64,000 nucleotides of DNA from JAUIIK01 sp041390865 (GCA_041390865.1 JAWKPC010000023.1:6841-70840), one strand, 5' to 3'; counted from the stretch's first letter, positions 1-10,152 are shown. Notes: generated by a model from the letters alone, not told the origin. Numbers and translations are program-made.

Positions 1-2339
1 CAGTTGCCACGGTTGTCAGAGACGGACAGACCAAGGCGACCAACAGCCGCGAACTCGTTCCGGGAGATCGCGTCCAGCTCGAGACTGGACAGCACGTGCC
101 CGCCGATCTCCGGATCGCTGCTTCCAATGGTCTGCTCGTTGACGAGTCCCTCCTGACCGGCGAATCCGAGCCCACCGCGAAGCAGCCAGATCCAGTCGAA
201 GCCGCAGTCCCGCCGCACGACCGGACGAACATGGTCTACACCGGCACGACCGTCGTCCGGGGACGAGGCTTTGGCTACGTCGTCGCGACCGGCACCCGGA
301 CGCAGGTTGGTGAGATCGCCACGCACATGCGGGAAGCGGCCCTAACGACGACGCCACTCCAGCGCCACGTCGCCCGCCTCTCCCAGATTATCGGTATTGT
401 CGTGGCAGTTGCCGCGCTCATCGCGTTCGGGATCGGCATCGCGGCCGGAGAGACGGTGAACGAGATGTTCCTCGTCGCAGTCGCCCTTGCGGTTTCGGCG
501 GTGCCGGAGGGGCTGCCCGTCGCATTCACAATCACGCTGGCACTCGGCGTCCGCAGGATGGCCGAGAGGGATGCCATCGTCCGGCAACTACCGGCGGTCG
601 AGACACTCGGCAGCACGACCGTTATCGGTTCGGACAAGACTGGCACGCTGACCCAGAATCGCATGGCCGTTCAGCGTATCTGGACAGCGGACGAGCAATT
701 GGATGTCCCGTCCCGCCATGCACCGCTCCAGATGAACGGCGCGCATCTTGGCAAACCCACGCCGCTTGACTTCGTCCTGCTTGCAGGCGCGCTGGCAAAC
801 GAGGCCGAGATCCACTCGGACGCCACCACCGGCGACGCTGGATTCGGCGATCCGACCGAACTCGCCCTGTTGACCGCCGCGAGTAACTTCGGGCGTCCTC
901 CGGCGACGATTCGTTCGCAGTATCCAGTTCATACCAGCCTGCCGTTCGAGCCCGAGCGTCAGTATTCCGCGGTCGTCGTCAGGCTCGCCGGCGACCAGAC
1001 CAACCAGTACTTGACTCTCGTAAAAGGCGCGCCGGAACGGCTGGGGCGCTTCTGCACTCGGATAGCGACCCGAGAACGACTTGTGGAATTCAATGCAGCC
1101 AGCGTTGAGGAGGCAGCCGAAAGCATGGCGCGCGACGGTCAACGAGTCCTGGCGATGGCCTACCGGTTCGACAAAGAGCCGCCGGCGGACCTCGAGAACC
1201 TCCACGGCCTCACATTCGCCGGCATGCAGGGACTCATCGACCCTCCTCGCGTGGGCGTCGAGGACGCTATCCAGGGCTGCCGGGACGCCGGAATTCGCGT
1301 CCTGATGATCACCGGTGACCACGCCACGACGGCGATGGCGATCGGCTCCCGGATCGGGCTTGACGCGACGCCGGACACGGTCATGAGCGGCATCGATGTC
1401 GAGCCACTGTCCGACAGCGAACTCCGGGACCGTGTCCGCACGACGTCGATCTACGCCCGCGTCACGCCCGAGCAGAAGCTCCGGATCGTTCAGGCGCTTC
1501 GTGACAACGGCGAGATTGTCGCGGTGACCGGAGATGGTGTGAACGACGCGCCGGCTCTTCGTGCCGCCGATATCGGGGTCGCGATGGGGTTGAACGGTAC
1601 CGATGTCGCACGCGAAGCCGCTGACATGGTCCTGACCGACGACGACTTCACGAGCATTTATGACGCGGTTCGCGAGGGCCGGGTGACCTTCGATAACCTG
1701 CGCAAGGTCACGTTCTTCCTGGTCGCGACCAATGTCGCTGAGATCCTCGCCGTCCTTACGGCGCTGACCCTCGGCTGGCCGCTGCCCTTCCGACCAGCCC
1801 AGATCCTCTGGCTCAACCTCGTCACTGAAGGAGTCCAGGATGTCGCGCTAGCATTCGAGCCCGGAGAATCCGGCGTCGTCCACAGACAGCCACGTCCGGC
1901 GGGAGAAGGGATCATCAACCGCGTGCTCTGGGAACGCACGCTGATTGCCGGCATCGTTATGACGGTCGGGACACTCCTGCTCTTCCGGTGGCAGACAAAC
2001 CTGGGCACGAGTCTCGCTCAGGCTCAGACAGTCGCGCTGACGACGATGGTCATGTTCGAGGCCGTCCAGGTCTTCAACGCCCGCACCTCCGGATCGATCT
2101 TTCGATCGAACCCGCTCTCGAACCCGTTCCTGCTTGTGGCGACGCTGGCGGCGCTCGGACTCCACATCGGCGCCCTCTACTTCCCGCCGACCCAGACTGT
2201 CCTTCGCGTTGAACCGTTGCCGCTCTCGAACTGGGCCTGGATCATCCTGGTCAGCCTCTCGATCATCCTGTTCATGGAGCTGCATAAGTTCCTGCGACGC
2301 GACCGCCGTCAACCATCAGAAGCAGCTATGAGCCATTGA
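1..2339 (+). CDS. P-type cation-transporting ATPase (P2A-like), 5' truncated by window edge
   Basis: The reading frame is open from base 3, so the gene begins outside the window. About 778 codons are present, whereas P2A ATPases are usually near 900 residues, so only the N-terminal membrane part is missing. Visible in order: actuator motif TGES (near base 156), PEGLP of the M4 helix, phosphorylation motif DKTGT (Asp codon at 633), hinge motif TGDGVNDAP (near 1527) and a C-terminal block of hydrophobic helices starting with WLNLVTEG. PEGLP together with that M6 text is typical of the Ca2+/Na+/H+ type IIA group. The enzyme should couple ATP hydrolysis to export of a cation across the cytoplasmic membrane; the ion cannot be read from the sequence. 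It converges with the universal stress gene, with a strong hairpin between them. Confidence 0.93.
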   Translation, partial: VATVVRDGQTKATNSRELVPGDRVQLETGQHVPADLRIAASNGLLVDESLLTGESEPTAKQPDPVEAAVPPHDRTNMVYTGTTVVRGRGFGYVVATGTRTQVGEIATHMREAALTTTPLQRHVARLSQIIGIVVAVAALIAFGIGIAAGETVNEMFLVAVALAVSAVPEGLPVAFTITLALGVRRMAERDAIVRQLPAVETLGSTTVIGSDKTGTLTQNRMAVQRIWTADEQLDVPSRHAPLQMNGAHLGKPTPLDFVLLAGALANEAEIHSDATTGDAGFGDPTELALLTAASNFGRPPATIRSQYPVHTSLPFEPERQYSAVVVRLAGDQTNQYLTLVKGAPERLGRFCTRIATRERLVEFNAASVEEAAESMARDGQRVLAMAYRFDKEPPADLENLHGLTFAGMQGLIDPPRVGVEDAIQGCRDAGIRVLMITGDHATTAMAIGSRIGLDATPDTVMSGIDVEPLSDSELRDRVRTTSIYARVTPEQKLRIVQALRDNGEIVAVTGDGVNDAPALRAADIGVAMGLNGTDVAREAADMVLTDDDFTSIYDAVREGRVTFDNLRKVTFFLVATNVAEILAVLTALTLGWPLPFRPAQILWLNLVTEGVQDVALAFEPGESGVVHRQPRPAGEGIINRVLWERTLIAGIVMTVGTLLLFRWQTNLGTSLAQAQTVALTTMVMFEAVQVFNARTSGSIFRSNPLSNPFLLVATLAALGLHIGALYFPPTQTVLRVEPLPLSNWAWIILVSLSIILFMELHKFLRRDRRQPSEAAMSH

Positions 2340-2493
2340 GGATCTTTCGAATGTCCACACCCTCAACAGAATAACCAAAGCGTGCTGCCGGAGGGCTCCT
2401 TCCGCCGGATGCAAGTCCGGTTGCCGTGATTTGCCAACGGGGAGTTTGTGGACCAGCCCGGACATGCGGGCAGCTATCGATCGCCCAATAGAG

Positions 2494-2517
2494 AGAAGGC
2501 ACCCCGGGGTGCCTTCT
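2494..2517. terminator. Perfect 12-bp inverted repeat between convergent genes
   Basis: The arms 2494-2505 and 2506-2517 are exact complements (AGAAGGCACCCC / GGGGTGCCTTCT) with no spacer, so a few central pairs must open to form a loop. The repeat lies between the ATPase stop (2339) and the stress protein stop (2579), which face each other, as expected for a bidirectional terminator. There is no clear T tract on either side. The rest of 2340-2578 holds no convincing gene. Confidence 0.6.
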
Positions 2518-2578
2518 GACAATTCGGAACCTGATCTCGCTCGGGACGGTAACAACGCTCTGCCGGGAGAGCCAGCTA

Positions 2579-3499
2579 TCACCCGGCCTGCGCCTCTCCG
2601 GCACGAGGGTTCACGAGCATGACCGGACGTTCCGCCTCATGGAGTACCCGCTCCGCAACCGAACCGATGAACACCCGGCTGAGCCCGGTGCGGCCGTGGG
2701 TCGACATCACGATCAGTCCGGCGTGGAACTCGTGCGCAACCTGATTGATATGGTCCGACACAAGCCCGTCCCGCACATCCCAGGTTACGTCGTGGCCCGC
2801 CGCTTCAAGCTCCTCAGCCTGCGCCTTGAGGTAGTTCTTGGCCGCTTCGTAACCGGCTTCGACGTACATGTCGATGGCGGCGTAATCCACCTCGGCGAAC
2901 GTCGAGCCATACCACTTCGTCGTCTCGACAACTCGAAGCAGGTGGATCTTGAGACCCGTCGAACCCAGAACGGCCTGTGCCCCGGAAAGTGCCTGCTCGG
3001 CGAACGCCGAACCGTCGAGCGCGACCAGCAACCGGTCCAGCGAGCGCGTTGGTTCGGATTCCAGCGGCTGCCCTCCATGCCGGACGACGATCACCGGACA
3101 TCTGGCATTGTGGAGAACCGACGCCGCGATGCTACCGGCCGTCATCCGGGCAACACCGGCCCTGGCATGGCTCCCCATGACAATCAACGGCTCGGTCTGA
3201 TCTTCGGCAATCACGTTGATCTCGACGGCTGGATTCCCGGTCGATACGAGCGTCTCGACCGGCACGCCCGAGATACTGTCCGCGATGCGCGTCAGATACT
3301 GATCGACGTTGATGTGATGATCGACCCAGGCTTCGATCGTCTCGTTCGCGTTCAGCCAGACGCCGAACTCGGATGGCGCCTCGATAACCGAAGTCAGAAG
3401 GATGCTTCCCTCGACCTTTCGCGCCAGCTCTTCGGCAACCGGCAACGAGATTTCGGAATCGGCCGATGTGTCCAGCGGAACCACAATCGTAGAAGCCAT
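2579..3499 (-). CDS. Tandem universal stress protein (two UspA domains)
   Basis: 306 residues. The ATG at 3499 follows GAGAGGAAAG, a good ribosome-binding site; the open frame extends about 50 codons upstream, but that text is low complexity and looks non-coding. There are two Usp domains: residues 1-150 start with STIVVPLDTSADSE and contain MGSHARAG...GSIA, and residues 160-300 contain MSTHGRTG...GSVAERVLHE. The second matches the Usp nucleotide-binding pattern G-x2-G-x9-G-S closely, while the first has Ala in place of one Gly. Usp proteins bind ATP or act as stress regulators; the exact role here is unknown. It lies downstream of the histidine kinase with a gap of about 200 bp, so it probably has its own promoter. 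Confidence 0.9.
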   Translation of the reverse strand: MASTIVVPLDTSADSEISLPVAEELARKVEGSILLTSVIEAPSEFGVWLNANETIEAWVDHHINVDQYLTRIADSISGVPVETLVSTGNPAVEINVIAEDQTEPLIVMGSHARAGVARMTAGSIAASVLHNARCPVIVVRHGGQPLESEPTRSLDRLLVALDGSAFAEQALSGAQAVLGSTGLKIHLLRVVETTKWYGSTFAEVDYAAIDMYVEAGYEAAKNYLKAQAEELEAAGHDVTWDVRDGLVSDHINQVAHEFHAGLIVMSTHGRTGLSRVFIGSVAERVLHEAERPVMLVNPRAGEAQAG

Positions 3500-3705
3500 C
3501 ACGGCTTTCCTCTCTCGCGCCCTACAACGGCGGGCCACTGTCGGCGTAGACAGCGGCCCGTCGGGGCTTAGGGGATCTGTGACGACGGGGGAAGAGGCTG
3601 CCTTCGGGGGTCGGTCAGCATCTGGCCCTGTCACTCTCCAGACTATTGCCAACCACGTTAACTACGCATCAACCAATTCCGGCCAAACGTTACAGAGTCG
3701 CAACA

Positions 3706-5637
3706 TCAGGCGTCGGCAGCGGCCTGGGGAAGTGAGAAGAGAACTCGCGTTCCACCATCCTCCGGCAACTCGATCGTGACGTGCCCGTTCTGCGCTTCCA
3801 CGAGAAGTCTGACCAGGTAGAGCCCGAGACCCATACCCGAGGAATCGGCAGCCGCCCTCGATCCGCGCTCGAACCGGTCGAAAACGTTCCGTACCTCGTG
3901 CTCCGGGATACCGGGACCGTAATCCCGGACTGCGAGCTCGACATGTCCGTCGTCGCTTCGGCCAACGATATCAATCTGCGTGCCTGCCGGCGTGTACTTC
4001 AGCGCGTTGTGAATGACGTTCCGCAGCATCTCGTCGAACCGGTCCGGATCCGCCATTGCGACGCTGTCGCTCTCCACATCGATGCGAAAATCTCTGGTTG
4101 GGTCGAGAGGCCGAAGCTGGCGTACGCAGCGTTCGACGAGCATCCTGAGAAGGATCGGTTCCGGTTCTAGGGCGATGCGACCGGCTCGAATATGGGTCAG
4201 CTGGACCATGTTCTGAATCAGCGTCGCCAGACGCGCGCTCTCCTGATTTATGTCGTGCAGCAACTCATCGCGCGTCTCGCGGTCCAATACGTCCGCCTGT
4301 TGCTGGAGCAGCTGGGCACCGCCATGGATCGTCGTCAGCGGGGTCCGCAGCTCGTGGGAGACAAGTGACAGAAAATCGTCCTTGATCCGGTCAGCGTCCC
4401 GTATTTCCGTGATGTCCTGGAAGACACAGATCGAACCGCCGATCTCACCATCCATATACATCGGCGTGCTGTTGACGAGGAACGTCCTGCGCCGCCCCGA
4501 TGCAACCACCGACGTGACCTCTTCCCGGATCACCGTTTCGCCGAGAACGAGCGAACGGATTGGCGGCGTCTGCTCCACGCTGATTTCCGCCCCGGACTCA
4601 TCCTCGATTTCCAGCACGTCATCGAGATACGCGATCGGCACCGGCACCGGCTCGTCGATCTCCAGCAACCGCCGCGCCTGCTGGTTCAGGATCACAAGCC
4701 TGGGTGGATCGGGTTCGGTAATCATGACCGCTTCCGGGAGCTGATCGAGGATCACATTCAGGCGTTGCTCCTGCTCTTCCAGCCGGCGATAAAGACGAGC
4801 GTTCTCGATCGCAACGGCGGCATGGCGAGCAAGCAGATCGATAAGCATCTCGTCTTCCAACGAGAACTCCGCCTCGAACCGCTTTTCTGCAAGGTAGAGA
4901 CTGCCGATAATTTCGCCACCCCGGGAGATGATCGGCACGCCGAGAAAGCTGGACATCGCCGGGTGGTTGGCGGGGAATCCGCTCGAAGCGGGATGCGTTT
5001 TCAGATCCTTAAGGCGAATCGGCCGCTCCTGCTTGAGCAGAAGACCGAGCAGGCCCAGACCCTCCGGCCGATGGTCGATCATCGCCTGCTGAGCTTCGGA
5101 GATCCCGGCAGTGATAAATGTCTGCATCCGACCCTGCTGATCGGGAATTCCGAGCGCTGCGTACTTCGCCGCCGCGAAATTGCGCGCCAGATCGGTGATC
5201 CGGCGCAGAACCGCTTCGAGCTGCAACTCCCCGCTGATCGCAACGACAGCGCTACTCAACATTTCCATCTGCCGGGAGAGTTCCAGGCGTTGGCGCGGCT
5301 CGTACGCCATGCCCCGCAGCCCCTCGGAAGCGACGGAAAGAGTCGATCGAACGCGTTCTTCGGCGTCGGACGTCAAATGAGGCAGGTCGCGATCCGCATC
5401 GTCATCAACGGTCCGATATGGCCCGGCGACGATGCCCTCGCTGCCGGCATTGTCAAGAGAGGCAAAGACGTATCTATCCTCGCCGTACCGGACGCCCACG
5501 ACTATTTCAGCTTGTTCGTCCAACGCCCGGCGAATGCGGTTTGCGAGTCCCTCGGGTAGGTTCGATGCCGGTCTGACCTGCAGGCCGAGGCTGATCTCCA
5601 ACGCCGCGGTTATGGATTCAAGAGGAGTCCGGTACAC
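3706..5637 (-). CDS. Sensor histidine kinase with GAF and PAS domains
   Basis: 643 residues from a GTG at 5637, 9 nt after the response-regulator stop. There are no membrane segments, so it is a soluble sensor. Domain order: an N-terminal region of unknown type (1-125), GAF (about 130-285), PAS (about 290-410), dimerisation/phosphoacceptor helix with H428 in SLVSHELRTP, then the ATPase domain with the N-box VIHNALKY (541-548), G1 DYGPGIP (572-578) and G2 GMGLGLYL (601-608). All catalytic motifs are intact. It should autophosphorylate and pass phosphate to the regulator encoded just upstream. The GAF/PAS pair suggests a small-molecule, redox or light ligand, which cannot be named from sequence. 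The USP genes on both sides suggest a stress signalling locus. Confidence 0.94.
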   Translation of the reverse strand: MYRTPLESITAALEISLGLQVRPASNLPEGLANRIRRALDEQAEIVVGVRYGEDRYVFASLDNAGSEGIVAGPYRTVDDDADRDLPHLTSDAEERVRSTLSVASEGLRGMAYEPRQRLELSRQMEMLSSAVVAISGELQLEAVLRRITDLARNFAAAKYAALGIPDQQGRMQTFITAGISEAQQAMIDHRPEGLGLLGLLLKQERPIRLKDLKTHPASSGFPANHPAMSSFLGVPIISRGGEIIGSLYLAEKRFEAEFSLEDEMLIDLLARHAAVAIENARLYRRLEEQEQRLNVILDQLPEAVMITEPDPPRLVILNQQARRLLEIDEPVPVPIAYLDDVLEIEDESGAEISVEQTPPIRSLVLGETVIREEVTSVVASGRRRTFLVNSTPMYMDGEIGGSICVFQDITEIRDADRIKDDFLSLVSHELRTPLTTIHGGAQLLQQQADVLDRETRDELLHDINQESARLATLIQNMVQLTHIRAGRIALEPEPILLRMLVERCVRQLRPLDPTRDFRIDVESDSVAMADPDRFDEMLRNVIHNALKYTPAGTQIDIVGRSDDGHVELAVRDYGPGIPEHEVRNVFDRFERGSRAAADSSGMGLGLYLVRLLVEAQNGHVTIELPEDGGTRVLFSLPQAAADA

Positions 5638-5646
5638 AGCTTCCGC

Positions 5647-6339
5647 CTACTCCGGCGCGACCAGGCGATATCCCATCCCCGGGTACGTCTGGATGATCGA
5701 TTCCTCCGGATGATCGGGCTCGAGCTTGGCGCGCAGGCGGCTGATCCAGGTCCGCAGGTAGTACGTCTCGTCCCGGAACTCCGGTCCCCAGATCCGGGAC
5801 AGCAATTCACTATGACGCATCACGCGCCCAGCGTTGCTGGCAAGCTGGTAGAGCAGTTCCCACTCGGTGCGGCTGAGACGCACCTCTTCGCCGGCGACCT
5901 CGACGATGCGGTTGTCGAGATCGATCACGAGCCCCTCATAGACCAGGCGGATCTCCTCGGCCGGCGCTTCATGGGTCGTGCGCCGAAGGATCGCCGCGAC
6001 GCGAGCGGACAGTTCATCGGGGTTGAACGGCTTGGCGATATAGTCATCCGCGCCGGAATCGAGTCCATGGATCATGTCTGCTGCCCCGGACCGGGCAGTC
6101 AGAAGCACAATCGGCACCTCGGAAAACTCGCGAATACGGCGCATCGTCTCGATCCCGTCGATGTCCGGCATCATGACATCGAGAATGACGATATCCGGAC
6201 GTTCTTCTTCGCATTTCTCAACGGCTTCAACCCCGCCGGATGCGGTGATCACCGCATAGCCGTCCGCGGTTAGCCTGGCCCGCACCAGGCGCAGTATCGG
6301 CGCGTCATCGTCGACCGCAAGCACCAGCTGACGCTGCAC
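5647..6339 (-). CDS. OmpR/PhoB-type response regulator
   Basis: 230 residues from a GTG at 6339 preceded by AAAGGTGG at good spacing; the open frame runs further upstream but lacks such a site. The receiver domain shows the acidic pocket D10-D12, phosphoacceptor D54 in VILDVMMP, and K103 in IAKPF. A C-terminal winged-helix DNA-binding domain (about 130-228) has RTEWELLYQLA and ends in YPGMGYRLV, typical of the OmpR family. It is co-transcribed with the histidine kinase 9 nt downstream and is presumably phosphorylated by it. It diverges from the plus-strand stress-like gene at 6548, so the 6340-6547 spacer probably holds both promoters. Confidence 0.95.
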   Translation of the reverse strand: MQRQLVLAVDDDAPILRLVRARLTADGYAVITASGGVEAVEKCEEERPDIVILDVMMPDIDGIETMRRIREFSEVPIVLLTARSGAADMIHGLDSGADDYIAKPFNPDELSARVAAILRRTTHEAPAEEIRLVYEGLVIDLDNRIVEVAGEEVRLSRTEWELLYQLASNAGRVMRHSELLSRIWGPEFRDETYYLRTWISRLRAKLEPDHPEESIIQTYPGMGYRLVAPE

Positions 6340-6547
6340 TGTGCCACCTTTGCTGTTGGGCGTACGTTTGCTGAGTTCGCTATCCAGAAAACCTGAAACG
6401 CTCGTTCGTTGAGTCGTTTTGACACGGGATTGTAGCATGCCTCCCTTCTCTCTCTACGCTCCTGTGATGCCTCCAGCCATAGGATGAGCTGGGAAATGCA
6501 CCTGGTGTCCGGGATGTCGGAAAGCAGGCAGTGAAGAGGCTTCTACC

Positions 6548-7297
6548 ATGTCGATCGTCGTGCCGGTTGATAGTTCTGAGCCGTGGCAGCTCGTTATCGA
6601 GTCAGCCCTGGAGCTCACGACAATGGTGTCAACCGATCTGGAGATAGTGCTGAGCGGATCCAGTGATGGCTTCCACGAGGAGGTAAAGGACTATGTCACA
6701 TCCGCAATAGCCGACCGAATCTCACGCGTGCACTACACAAACACGGTCGACGCGCGTACGAATCTGGCAACCTTGAACCGGCGTATGGCCGTCCTTGCAG
6801 TGCTGGCGCCTGGCGCGGAGTCCGCGGCCTATCGCAGCTTCACCGACGATCCGCTCGGATGGCGCGGTCAGGTCCTGCTGGTTCCTCTCGATCCTGATGT
6901 CCTGCATCGCGCTTACACCGATCGAATGATCATCGTCGTGCCGGAAGACGCAGACCTGGATGCGATCGAACCGTGGGCGACGTGGATCGCCAGAAAGGCG
7001 CGGAGCCAGATTTCTCTCCTGACCGTGCTCGGAGCCGACGATGAATTCGACCTTGAATCCCGCTTCAGGGCCGCAGGGGAACGCCTCAGGGAACGAGCGG
7101 AAAATTTCAGGCGTTGTGGTTTGCGAGCTGCATGGGAGGTCCGGATCGGAGACCCGTCAACCGAGATAATCCGCATGGCTGAGACGACAGGCACGCATCT
7201 CGTCGTCCTACCGAAGCCTGTTCGAAACTTCGCCGATGAGGCGCTGTTGGACCGGTTGATTGAGCACGGGCGCCTGCACCTGCTCCTCACGACATGA
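6548..7297 (+). CDS. Degenerate universal-stress-protein-like protein
   Basis: 249 residues. The start SIVVPVDSSEPWQLVIESAL resembles the first strand and helix of Usp proteins, and a second half begins at DRMIIVVPEDAD, so it looks like two worn Usp domains in tandem. Neither half carries the G-x2-G-x9-G-S nucleotide-binding motif. By comparison with Usp families it may be a non-ATP-binding member with a structural or regulatory job. It diverges from the response regulator and lies 64 nt upstream of the kinase-like gene, probably in one transcript. The fold assignment is inference. Confidence 0.6.
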   Translation: MSIVVPVDSSEPWQLVIESALELTTMVSTDLEIVLSGSSDGFHEEVKDYVTSAIADRISRVHYTNTVDARTNLATLNRRMAVLAVLAPGAESAAYRSFTDDPLGWRGQVLLVPLDPDVLHRAYTDRMIIVVPEDADLDAIEPWATWIARKARSQISLLTVLGADDEFDLESRFRAAGERLRERAENFRRCGLRAAWEVRIGDPSTEIIRMAETTGTHLVVLPKPVRNFADEALLDRLIEHGRLHLLLTT

Positions 7298-7361
7298 AGC
7301 TGCGTGAACACCCGGGTCTCCCGACCGAATTCAGAAAGCCCGAGCTTGCAGGAGGAACCGT

Positions 7362-8980
7362 TTGACCCCGATCCGACATTCCGAATCCGATGAGCCATCG
7401 CCCGACCTCAACAACATCATCGAGGCGCTGAGCGATCCGTCAGCGTTCCCAGGCAATGTCGACGAGGTCATCGCTATCGAGACCCATGCATCAGCAGTCT
7501 TCATCGCCGGCGACAGCGTCTACAAGCTGAAGAAGCCGGTGAACTTCGGCTTTCTCAACTATGAGTGCGCGTCACGCCGCCGGCTGATGTGCCACCTCGA
7601 AGTGCAGGTCAACCAGGAGCTTGCGCCCGACGTCTATCGAGGCGTCGTCGACCTCGTGACCGATGACGGTGAGATACGAATCGGACGGGCTGGTCGGGTC
7701 ATCGACCATCTGGTGCATATGCACCGCCTGCCCGAGCGGGCGACGCTGGCGTCGCTCATGGAGCAGGAATCCGCGCAGATCGAGGATATCGACCGCATCG
7801 CAATGCGAATAGCTGGTTTCCATCGGAGGGCATATCGATCCCCGGAAATCGATCGATGGGGTCTGCCGGCAGCCGTTCGTCGGAATGTCGAGGAGAATTT
7901 CGAGCAGGTCGCGCCATATCTGAACCGCGCTATTCCTCCAGCCGCCTTTGACGGCATTGCAAACTACGCCCGGAATTTCCTCCTGGAGCGCCGCGGTCTA
8001 CTGAACGCACGCGTCCGCGACGGGTTCACCCGCGACGGCCACGGCGATATCCGGTCCGAACACGTCTACGTCCAGGACGAGGTCAGGATCATCGACCGTA
8101 TCGAATTCAACGATCGAATCCGGTACGGCGATGTTGCCGCCGACGTCGGATTTCTGGCGATGGACCTCGACGCCTCGAATCGACCGGACCTGAGCGACCG
8201 GTTGATCGAGACTTATCAGGATCGCTCCGATCTGGACGTCGACTCCGTCCTCGACTTCTATCGCTGCTATCGTGCCTACGTGCGGGGCAAGGTCACGGCG
8301 TTCAGGCTCGACCAGTCTCCGGAAGAACGGCAGCAGGCCATCAGCATCGAAGCACGGCGCTTCTTCCACCTCGCGTCGAGATACGCGTCGAATGACCGCC
8401 GCCCTCGGCTCATCGTCATGACCGGCCTGACCGGCAGCGGAAAGAGCACCCTGGCGCGACATCTCGCCGCCGTGCTCCCGGCAGCCGTGCTCGATTCGGA
8501 CAGGACCCGCAAACGTCTGGCGGGAATGGATGCAACCAGTCGCCAGACCGTTCCATTCGGCTCAGGCATCTATAGTGAAGAGCTGACCGAGAGAGTCTAC
8601 GGAGAGTACGAGATGGTGCTTGCGAGCTCCTTGAACGGGGCCAGACGGTCATCCTCGATGCGACCTACACACGCTCGAGTCATCGCCGGGCCGCGCTTAA
8701 TCTGGCCGTTGCCGTTGACGCCAGGTTCCTGATCGTTGAATGCGAAGCTCCAGAGCCCATCATCCGAGACCGCCTTGCCCGGCGTGGCGATGATCCGGCT
8801 AGCGTCTCCGACGGCCGTTGGGAGATCTACCTCTCCCAGAAGGAAGCGTCCGAACAGCTATCCAGCCGAGAACGTGATCTCGCTGTGCAGGTCGACACGA
8901 ACGACGGGACACTCGATCAGATCGAGCAGGTGCTTGGCCGTCTCGAAAACTGGTCCGGTTTCGGGAAGGATCCCGCCTGA
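7362..8980 (+). CDS. Bifunctional APH-like / P-loop kinase, one frameshift near 8632
   Basis: It starts at the TTG at 7362 behind GCAGGAGG. The N-terminal half is an aminoglycoside-phosphotransferase-like fold with HGDIRSEHV (227-235) and IDRIEF (244-249). The C-terminal half is a zeta-toxin/gluconate-kinase-like P-loop domain with Walker A GLTGSGKST (355-363). After VLA at about base 8630 the frame is lost. Reading one base off restores LLERGQTVILDATYTR and continues to a stop at 8978-8980 through RDRLARRGDDPASVSDGRW, which is typical for this family. The total length is 2 modulo 3, i.e. one base short. It is either a recent mutation or, more likely, a consensus error. The substrate is unknown. 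Confidence 0.85.
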
Positions 8981-9564
8981 CCGTCGCGGCATGTATCTTC
9001 TCGTAGCTCACCTCATCCCTATGTTATGTCCTCTTGATCTCGTCGAAGGATCGACGATCAAAAGAGCGGTCATTCGGGGGGTAACGCTTCCCTAACCCAC
9101 ACGACAGTACCCGGTCAGCCGGCACCCTTTGACCCGGCCCCGATCAGCGTGGACCGCACTCCCGAAGTGCCGCTTCCGGTTCGAAGCCTGAAATCCGCCG
9201 GCTCGTGGCTGGAGGTTATCCGAGCGGCGACGGCAGCCATAACGGTCGTTTCTTTGTCACGAGATGCCTCTCCAGCACAGGGAAGTGGATAGAGCCCATC
9301 GTATGCAGTGCATGACCCTGCCCAGCCCCACGCTACGACGCTCACCTGCACCAGCGTAACTCCATAGCATCAAAATTGGCATCCCGACGCAAAGCGGGAT
9401 CTAGCAGCGACGCCAAGCGGTCTCGCCGCCACCAAACCACGGCATCATCAGCGAAGCAGCCGCGCTCACTTTAGCGGAATGTCAGACGCTCAACCTCAGC
9501 TCCGACCGCTACCGGGATGCCAAGAGGACATGGGGCGACTTCGGACTATCATGCATTCGGTCTG
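8981..9564. other. Gene-free spacer between convergent genes
   Basis: About 580 bases between the kinase stop and the ruvA stop. Open frames here are short and lack ribosome-binding sites and family resemblance. A 6-bp hairpin ATCCCG/CGGGAT sits near 9383-9402 without a T tract. I see no RNA gene. Confidence 0.5.
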
Positions 9565-10152
9565 TTAGGTGTTGTCGTCCATCATCCGCAAAGCCCCGAC
9601 CACCCGCTCTTCCACCGTCAGATGGGCTCGGTTCTCCACCGACCCGAGCGCCGAGCGCGCCTCGCCGGCAGTGTAACCCAGCGCCTCGAGCGCCGAGATC
9701 GCCTCCTGATCGCGGTCGTCCGGCTGCCCGCCGAGCGATGGCGAGAAGTCCTCCGGCAGCTTGCGCTTGAGATCGAGGATGATCCTCCCGGCCGTCACCT
9801 TCCCGATCCCGGGAGCGCGCGAGAGCATTGTCATATCCTCGTCCGCGATCGCCTGGTACAGTCCGGCCGGATCGGAGAACGAGAGTAAATTCATCGCGAC
9901 GCGCGGCCCGACGCCGTTGACCGTGATAAGCAGCTCGAATAGCTGAAGCTCGGCGAGCGTCGAGAAACCGTAGAGGGTCAGTGAATCCTCGCGCACGACG
10001 AGATGCGTCTTTAGATCAACCTCTCCGCCGGCCGCCGGCAACGTGGAAAGCGTGCTTCCGGGCGCGAGCACTCGCACCAGGAAGCCGTGGAGATCGACGA
10101 TGACCGCGTCATCTTCAACGGTGGCCACCAGGCCGCGCACTCCGGCGATCAT
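9565..10152 (-). CDS. ruvA: Holliday junction branch migration protein RuvA
   Basis: 195 residues, the normal length for RuvA. It has the N-terminal OB-fold (MIAGVRGLVATVEDDAVIVDLHGFLVRV), the tandem helix-hairpin-helix region with LFELLITVNGVGPRVA and LSRAPGIGKVTAGRI, and a C-terminal three-helix domain (DRDQEAISALEALGYTAGEA) that contacts RuvB. RuvA tetramers bind four-way junctions and load the RuvB motor. Its ATG overlaps the stop of the upstream amidohydrolase by 4 nt, so the two are translationally coupled. ruvB and ruvC are not in the window. Confidence 0.97.
   Translation of the reverse strand: MIAGVRGLVATVEDDAVIVDLHGFLVRVLAPGSTLSTLPAAGGEVDLKTHLVVREDSLTLYGFSTLAELQLFELLITVNGVGPRVAMNLLSFSDPAGLYQAIADEDMTMLSRAPGIGKVTAGRIILDLKRKLPEDFSPSLGGQPDDRDQEAISALEALGYTAGEARSALGSVENRAHLTVEERVVGALRMMDDNT

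Noticed and set aside
9150..9220. tRNA-like segment with GGTTCGAAGCC and a small hairpin GCACT/AGTGC
   Set aside because: No 7-bp acceptor stem, D arm or legal anticodon loop can be drawn around it.
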